The notes under the pieces: model-generated | The model's database searches: none | Told to the model about the DNA's origin: nothing | What the model saw: the letters and a program-made list of their open reading frames with translations, nothing else | Shown here: piece by piece, positions 8,079 through 10,492 of the stretch | Position numbering within the stretch: the stretch's first letter is position 1 | How the letters are laid out: every line of letters begins with the position of its first letter | Position numbers and translations under genes: made by a program | Assembly: GCA_017457585.1 (NCBI GenBank) | Contig: JAFTHD010000046.1 | Coordinates: 1 to 10,492 of the forward strand | DNA from: Bacillota bacterium | GTDB taxonomy: Bacteria > Bacillota_A > Clostridia > Peptostreptococcales > Anaerovoracaceae | Direction of reading: 5' to 3' | DNA: 10,492 nt

Positions 8079-8235
8079 CAATACTGTTACGACCAATTCA
8101 GAATGAACGAAAACCTGGAAGAACTCGTGTCCATGACACTCGGACAACTTCCAGGTTTTATCGTTCATTTTCTTCATTTACCGTAGTATTGCATCTGTCC
8201 CTGCGGAGTTATCGCGAGCAGGCCTGTACTGCCTC
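8031..8235. repeat. Large imperfect palindrome of about 205 bp
   Basis: Complementary blocks sit symmetrically around 8135: GAGGC (8035-8039) with GCCTC (8231-8235), GCAATACT (8078-8085) with AGTATTGC (8185-8192), AATGAACG (8102-8109) with CGTTCATT (8162-8169), and the core hairpin arms 8110-8121 with 8148-8159. Between these blocks the arms match imperfectly, for example around 8064-8076 against 8195-8207. The structure could fold as a long rod in RNA or be a palindromic mobile element. Confidence 0.7.
8102..8169. terminator. Strong hairpin at the palindrome core, possible bidirectional terminator
   Basis: AAAACCTGGAAG (8110-8121) pairs perfectly with 8148-8159. After a two-base bulge the stem continues for eight more pairs (8102-8109 with 8162-8169). 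A smaller inner stem, GTGTC/GACAC, lies at 8127-8139. A-rich bases on the left and TTTT on the right would suit termination in both directions. It lies about 240 bases past the pfkA stop, far for a simple terminator, so the role is uncertain. Confidence 0.5.
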
Positions 8236-8239
8236 GCGC

Positions 8240-8342
8240 TAACCTTGCATGTACAATGCAGCACTACACATGATAATTTAACAATTTGCGTAATACCCAT
8301 GGTGGAAATGTAGACCTTCCGTGATACGTCCTAGTAAGCGGG
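8240..8342 (+). repeat. Long direct repeat, copy B
   Basis: Second copy of the 7976-8078 unit, beginning exactly where the right arm of the palindrome ends. It is more A/T-rich than copy A in its second half and is not followed by an equally clear core hairpin. Confidence 0.75.
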
Positions 8343-8365
8343 GGTGCGGCCATCAGAGACTGCCG

Positions 8366-8393
8366 TTGGCGGACTCGGGTGGCGATTTATTAT
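8366..8393 (+). promoter_or_regulatory. Possible promoter of the TfoX-like gene
   Basis: TTGGCG (8366-8371) and TATTAT (8388-8393) are separated by 16 bp, a fair match to the sigma-A consensus, about 50 bases before the ATG at 8444. A second candidate -10, CATAAT, lies at 8405-8410. Neither is compelling. Confidence 0.35.
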
Positions 8394-8443
8394 AGCGGAC
8401 AAAGCATAATGCTAAATAGGGATTTATAGAGAGGATTAAGACG

Positions 8444-8757
8444 ATGGCATCGAGTAGAGATTATTTGGATTTTATATTGGAACAGCTTTCCGAGCTGGAT
8501 GATATCACTTATCGGGCAATGATGGGGAATACAACATTTATTATGGCGGTAAAGTGATAGGCGGTATCTACGATGACCGTTTTCTCATAAAGCCAACGAA
8601 GTCTGCAATGGCTATGATGCCGGATGGTAGCATGGAACTTCCGTACGACGGTGCGAAGCAAATGCTGCTCGTGGACAATGTGGAGGACAAGGAGTTTCTC
8701 CGGCAACTGCTGGAAGCGATGTACGGGGAACTTCCGCATCCAAAGAAAAAGAAATAA
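8444..8757 (+). pseudogene. TfoX N-terminal-domain family protein, frameshifted
   Basis: The ATG at 8444, preceded by GAGAGG (8429-8434), opens MASSRDYLDFILEQLSELDD and continues to MMG at codon 28. The frame then hits TGA at 8555-8557. The +1-shifted frame carries the rest, VIGGIYDDRFLIKPTKSAM through MYGELPHPKKKK, ending with TAA at 8755-8757. Adding one G to the GGGG run at 8524-8527 restores a continuous 104-residue protein through MMGEYNIYYGGKVIGG. From memory of TfoX_N family sequences (MMGEYxIYYRGKxxGG), this is the expected order. These small stand-alone TfoX-like proteins are widespread in Clostridia and of unknown function. The break may be a real mutation or a homopolymer sequencing error; apart from it the protein looks well conserved. 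Confidence 0.85.
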
Positions 8758-8797
8758 GTGGATTTCAGCGTTAAGGATGAACTATTTTAATGTATGT

Positions 8798-8857
8798 TAC
8801 TGACAAATTGCCACGTATGCAGATATTTGTTCAGTAGCAGGCGCATCCTTTACTGAA
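8798..8857. repeat. Alternative stem-loops built from TACTGA / TTCAGTA
   Basis: TACTGACAAAT (8798-8808) pairs with ATTTGTTCAGTA (8825-8836) with one bulged base. The TTCAGTA half (8830-8836) can instead pair perfectly with TACTGAA (8851-8857), so the two stems are mutually exclusive. Confidence 0.6.
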
Positions 8858-8880
8858 GAAAATTGTAAGAGGCGAATAAT

Positions 8881-8963
8881 ATTACAGTAGATGTATGAAA
8901 AATCAGCGTATTTTGGGAGCAAATGAACGCATTTACTGAACATTTGATTTTTATACATGTAAT
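8881..8963. repeat. AT-rich inverted repeat
   Basis: Bases 8891-8905 (ATGTATGAAAAATCA) pair with 8945-8958 (TGATTTTTATACAT) over 14 pairs with one bulged G. An outer ATTAC/GTAAT pairing lies at 8881-8885 and 8959-8963. The loop has smaller complementary pieces (GCGT 8906-8909 with ACGC 8929-8932). It is followed by a TTTTAC-A-GTAAAA dyad at 8963-8975. It may be a weak terminator for the minus-strand exporter. Confidence 0.6.
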
Positions 8964-9071
8964 TTTACAGTAAAACTCAGTCCGATCATTAAATGGGATT
9001 TGATGTGATATAAACTGAATGCTCGGAATTAAAGCTGGGTGTGCAGGATCAATTGTTTGATGAACTCACCG

Positions 9072-9659
9072 TTATGCTCTTAATATGCTCCAAATGCATT
9101 CCAGCAATGTCAGAGCAAGAACGATATTGATGATCCTGAAGTGTCTCAAATAGAACTTCTGTATCAACAACCCCATACCGATCCACGTTGATGTAGCAAT
9201 CGTTCCTATGGTAGCGATGAGCATTTCAAACCCAAGCAGTACCAGGAACGCTGTGCTATATGGCGTGATATAACCGGTCAGAGCCGTTATCCCAAACATG
9301 TAGATCTTGATATTCACAAACTGCAGCATAAAGCCTTTCAGGAAGGAAGCGAATCCTTTATCCTCACTTATCTCCGGTTTGCTGATCGCTATATGGATTG
9401 CAAGCCATAGAATGTACGCTGCGCCTACATATTTCATGATATTCAGCACGTTTGGCAGAAATGCTCCCAATCCGAATACAAAGACCGTGCATATGATCTG
9501 AACGAGATAGTATCCGGCGAAGATGCCGAAAAATAAAGGCTTTCCCTTCTTCCATCCATAATTCGTCACGGTGTTAAGAGCCAGGATATTTCCAGGGCCC
9601 GGCGTAAAAGCATTTACCAATGCATATATAAAAAAGTTTGTCAGCACAATTCCCGGCAT
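9072..9659 (-). CDS. LysE/RhtB-family amino-acid exporter
   Basis: Inner-membrane translocator of about six helices, expected to export an amino acid or a related small metabolite by proton antiport. The 195-residue length is usual for the family. The hallmark is in helix 1 and the loop after it: NAFTPGPGNILAL (16-28). A second conserved segment, GFMLQFVNIKIYMFGITA (109-126), corresponds to the family's 'G-x-x-qlxNPKa' region, with Ile-Lys in place of Pro-Lys. Hydrophobic spans lie at about 5-20, 41-65, 70-92, 115-132, 136-160 and 176-193. The start is fixed by GGAGG at 9667-9671, seven bases upstream on the minus strand. It lies downstream of a LysR-type gene on the same strand, a usual regulator-exporter pairing, though that regulator is broken here. 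The substrate cannot be read. Confidence 0.92.
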   Translation of the reverse strand: MPGIVLTNFFIYALVNAFTPGPGNILALNTVTNYGWKKGKPLFFGIFAGYYLVQIICTVFVFGLGAFLPNVLNIMKYVGAAYILWLAIHIAISKPEISEDKGFASFLKGFMLQFVNIKIYMFGITALTGYITPYSTAFLVLLGFEMLIATIGTIATSTWIGMGLLIQKFYLRHFRIINIVLALTLLECIWSILRA

Positions 9660-9664
9660 AACAA

Positions 9665-9710
9665 AACCTCCATTTTCGTTATTGATATCATCTTAACGCA
9701 AATGGAGGTT
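9665..9710 (-). promoter_or_regulatory. Inverted repeat in the exporter leader that would bury the Shine-Dalgarno sequence
   Basis: AACCTCCATTT (9665-9675) and AAATGGAGGTT (9700-9710) are perfect 11-bp complements with a 24-base spacer. Inside, CGTTA (9677-9681) pairs with TAACG (9694-9698). In the minus-strand transcript the arm nearest the ATG carries the GGAGG RBS, and the earlier arm carries a CCUCC anti-RBS. A folded leader would therefore block initiation. The short U-run after the stem (UUUUGUU) also allows weak termination. The dyad could alternatively be a protein operator. Confidence 0.65.
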
Positions 9711-9753
9711 ATATAGGTAACACTTGTTTTATATGGTTTTGCATAGTTTATTA

Positions 9754-10492
9754 CTATGTATTTGAAGGGTCGTACTTCTTAAGTTCTCTGATGTATATTT
9801 CTGCAAGCTCCGACAGCCCCTGCCCCTTGCACAGCAGATAGCCAATCCGCATTTTCTCTTTTTCTGCAAGCGGTATTGAAACAATCTGCTTGCCCTGCAA
9901 ATACTTTGGGAAAATACCACTTGAGATCGTATATCCATCCAGCCCGATCATCAGATTCACGATTGCAGCCCTGTCGCTCACACGAATGACCTTTTCGGAA
10001 AGCTCGGTGCTGAAAGGTTCCTCAGAATAATCGGCAGATTCGTAGCTTCCCTGAAGGAAGTTCAATCTCGGATAAGGCTGAAGATCCTCTAACATCAAAG
10101 ACTTCTTTTCCGCCAGAGGGTGCTTCGCCCTTAGGAAAACATGCGGGGATGCGGTAAACAGCTCATGAAAGACAATTCCCATTTCATCCATTGTTTTCTG
10201 GAGAAACGTTTCATTCCTGTCAGAAAGATAAATGATTCCCAGATCGCAGAAACGGTTTTTAACATCCTCCAGTATCTGATGGGTCTGTGTCTCATTCAGG
10301 ATGAATTCAAAGCGCTCCTGCCCGTACTTCTAAACCAGTTCAACGAATGCATTCGCTGTGAAAGTATAGTGCTGTGTTGAAACGCAGAATCTCGGCTTTT
10401 CTGGCTTACTTAGGATAAAACGGTCTTCCAGAAGATCCATTTCCTGTATAACCTGTCTTGCATAACCTAAGAACTCCACGCCTTCTTTCGTC
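9754..10492 (-). pseudogene. LysR-family transcriptional regulator, interrupted by an amber codon, 5' end outside the window
   Basis: The minus-strand frame ending at TAG 9754-9756 runs unbroken up to a TAG at 10330-10332. It is open again beyond that to the window edge in the same frame. The upstream segment reads TKEGVEFLGYARQVIQEMDL and FCVSTQHYTFANAFVELV, the end of the DNA-binding region's linker helix and the start of the effector domain. Immediately after the stop comes KYGQERFEFILNETQTH, then VSDRAAIVNLMIGLDGYTIS and a normal C-terminus. Only one codon is affected: a sense codon (AAG, GAG or CAG are each one change away) became TAG. The ATG at 10191 has no RBS, so a working internal restart is unlikely. 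The winged-helix domain lies outside the window. Its likely target would be the adjacent exporter gene. Confidence 0.85.

Larger units (their letters stand above)
7863..8443. other. Gene-free 580-base spacer holding repeats and a large palindrome
   Basis: No reading frame here looks coding, and no tRNA or known riboswitch was recognised. The stretch contains short degenerate repeats next to pfkA, two copies of an approximately 103-bp direct repeat, and a roughly 205-bp imperfect palindrome centred near 8135, listed separately. The mix of direct and inverted homology suggests a repeated intergenic element or a structured RNA, not simple leader sequence. Confidence 0.7.
8758..9071. other. Gene-free AT-rich spacer with several inverted repeats
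   Basis: This 314-base interval lies between the converging TfoX-like and LysE genes. No frame is open for a convincing length and no classical GC-rich terminator is visible. It holds repeated TACTGAA/TTCAGTA and ACAGTA motifs and two inverted-repeat structures, listed separately. It may serve as the 3' untranslated region and terminator for one or both genes. Confidence 0.6.

Noticed and set aside
8791..8838. Tiny frame MYVTDKLPRMQIFVQ in the spacer, possibly followed by a decayed coding stretch
   Set aside because: No RBS, repeated stops and no family match that I can recognise; the sequence is better described by its inverted repeats.
9754..10191. A separate 145-residue gene starting at the ATG at 10191
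   Set aside because: LysR-like sequence continues upstream in the same frame past this ATG, and no Shine-Dalgarno precedes it; it is the 3' part of the interrupted regulator.

Overview
The window looks like the chromosome of a Gram-positive anaerobe of the Bacillota, most likely class Clostridia. The grounds are strong AGGAGG-type ribosome binding sites, a DnaE1-type polymerase gene directly followed by pfkA, a GntR/ABC-ATPase/permease cassette, and an L,D-transpeptidase with a peptidoglycan-binding-like ectodomain. I cannot name a genus from the sequence alone. The left 7.9 kb is compact and intact. The right 2.6 kb is loosely packed, repeat-bearing and contains two broken genes.

Layout: (1) 1-1561, plus strand: the tail of a probable YtrA-type GntR regulator, an ABC ATPase and its six-helix permease. 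They are tightly coupled (stop codon overlapping the next RBS, then a 7-nt gene overlap) and end in a bidirectional hairpin terminator. (2) 1710-3110, minus strand: a membrane-anchored YkuD-family L,D-transpeptidase with its own good sigma-A-like promoter. (3) 3249-7862, plus strand: dnaE (DNA polymerase III alpha) and pfkA (ATP-dependent 6-phosphofructokinase). The pfkA RBS overlaps the dnaE stop, so the two probably form one operon. (4) 7863-8443: about 580 bases with no gene, holding short degenerate repeats, an approximately 103-bp direct repeat (copies 264 bp apart) and a roughly 205-bp imperfect palindrome around a strong hairpin. (5) 8444-8757: a TfoX N-terminal-domain gene broken by a one-base deletion. 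(6) 8758-9071: AT-rich spacer with several inverted repeats. (7) 9072-10492, minus strand: an intact LysE/RhtB-family exporter downstream of a LysR-type regulator interrupted by an in-frame amber codon and cut by the window edge. A strong inverted repeat in the exporter leader would bury its Shine-Dalgarno sequence.

How the genes work together: the first cassette probably senses a ligand or envelope stress through the GntR protein and drives the ABC exporter. The L,D-transpeptidase remodels peptidoglycan. DnaE replicates DNA and PfkA commits glucose to glycolysis. The LysR/LysE pair resembles a regulator with its target exporter, but the regulator appears to be inactivated. I found no clear defence system, CRISPR array, tRNA, rRNA or recognisable transposase. 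The most notable signals are the intergenic repeat/palindrome region, the RBS-burying hairpin and the two disrupted genes.
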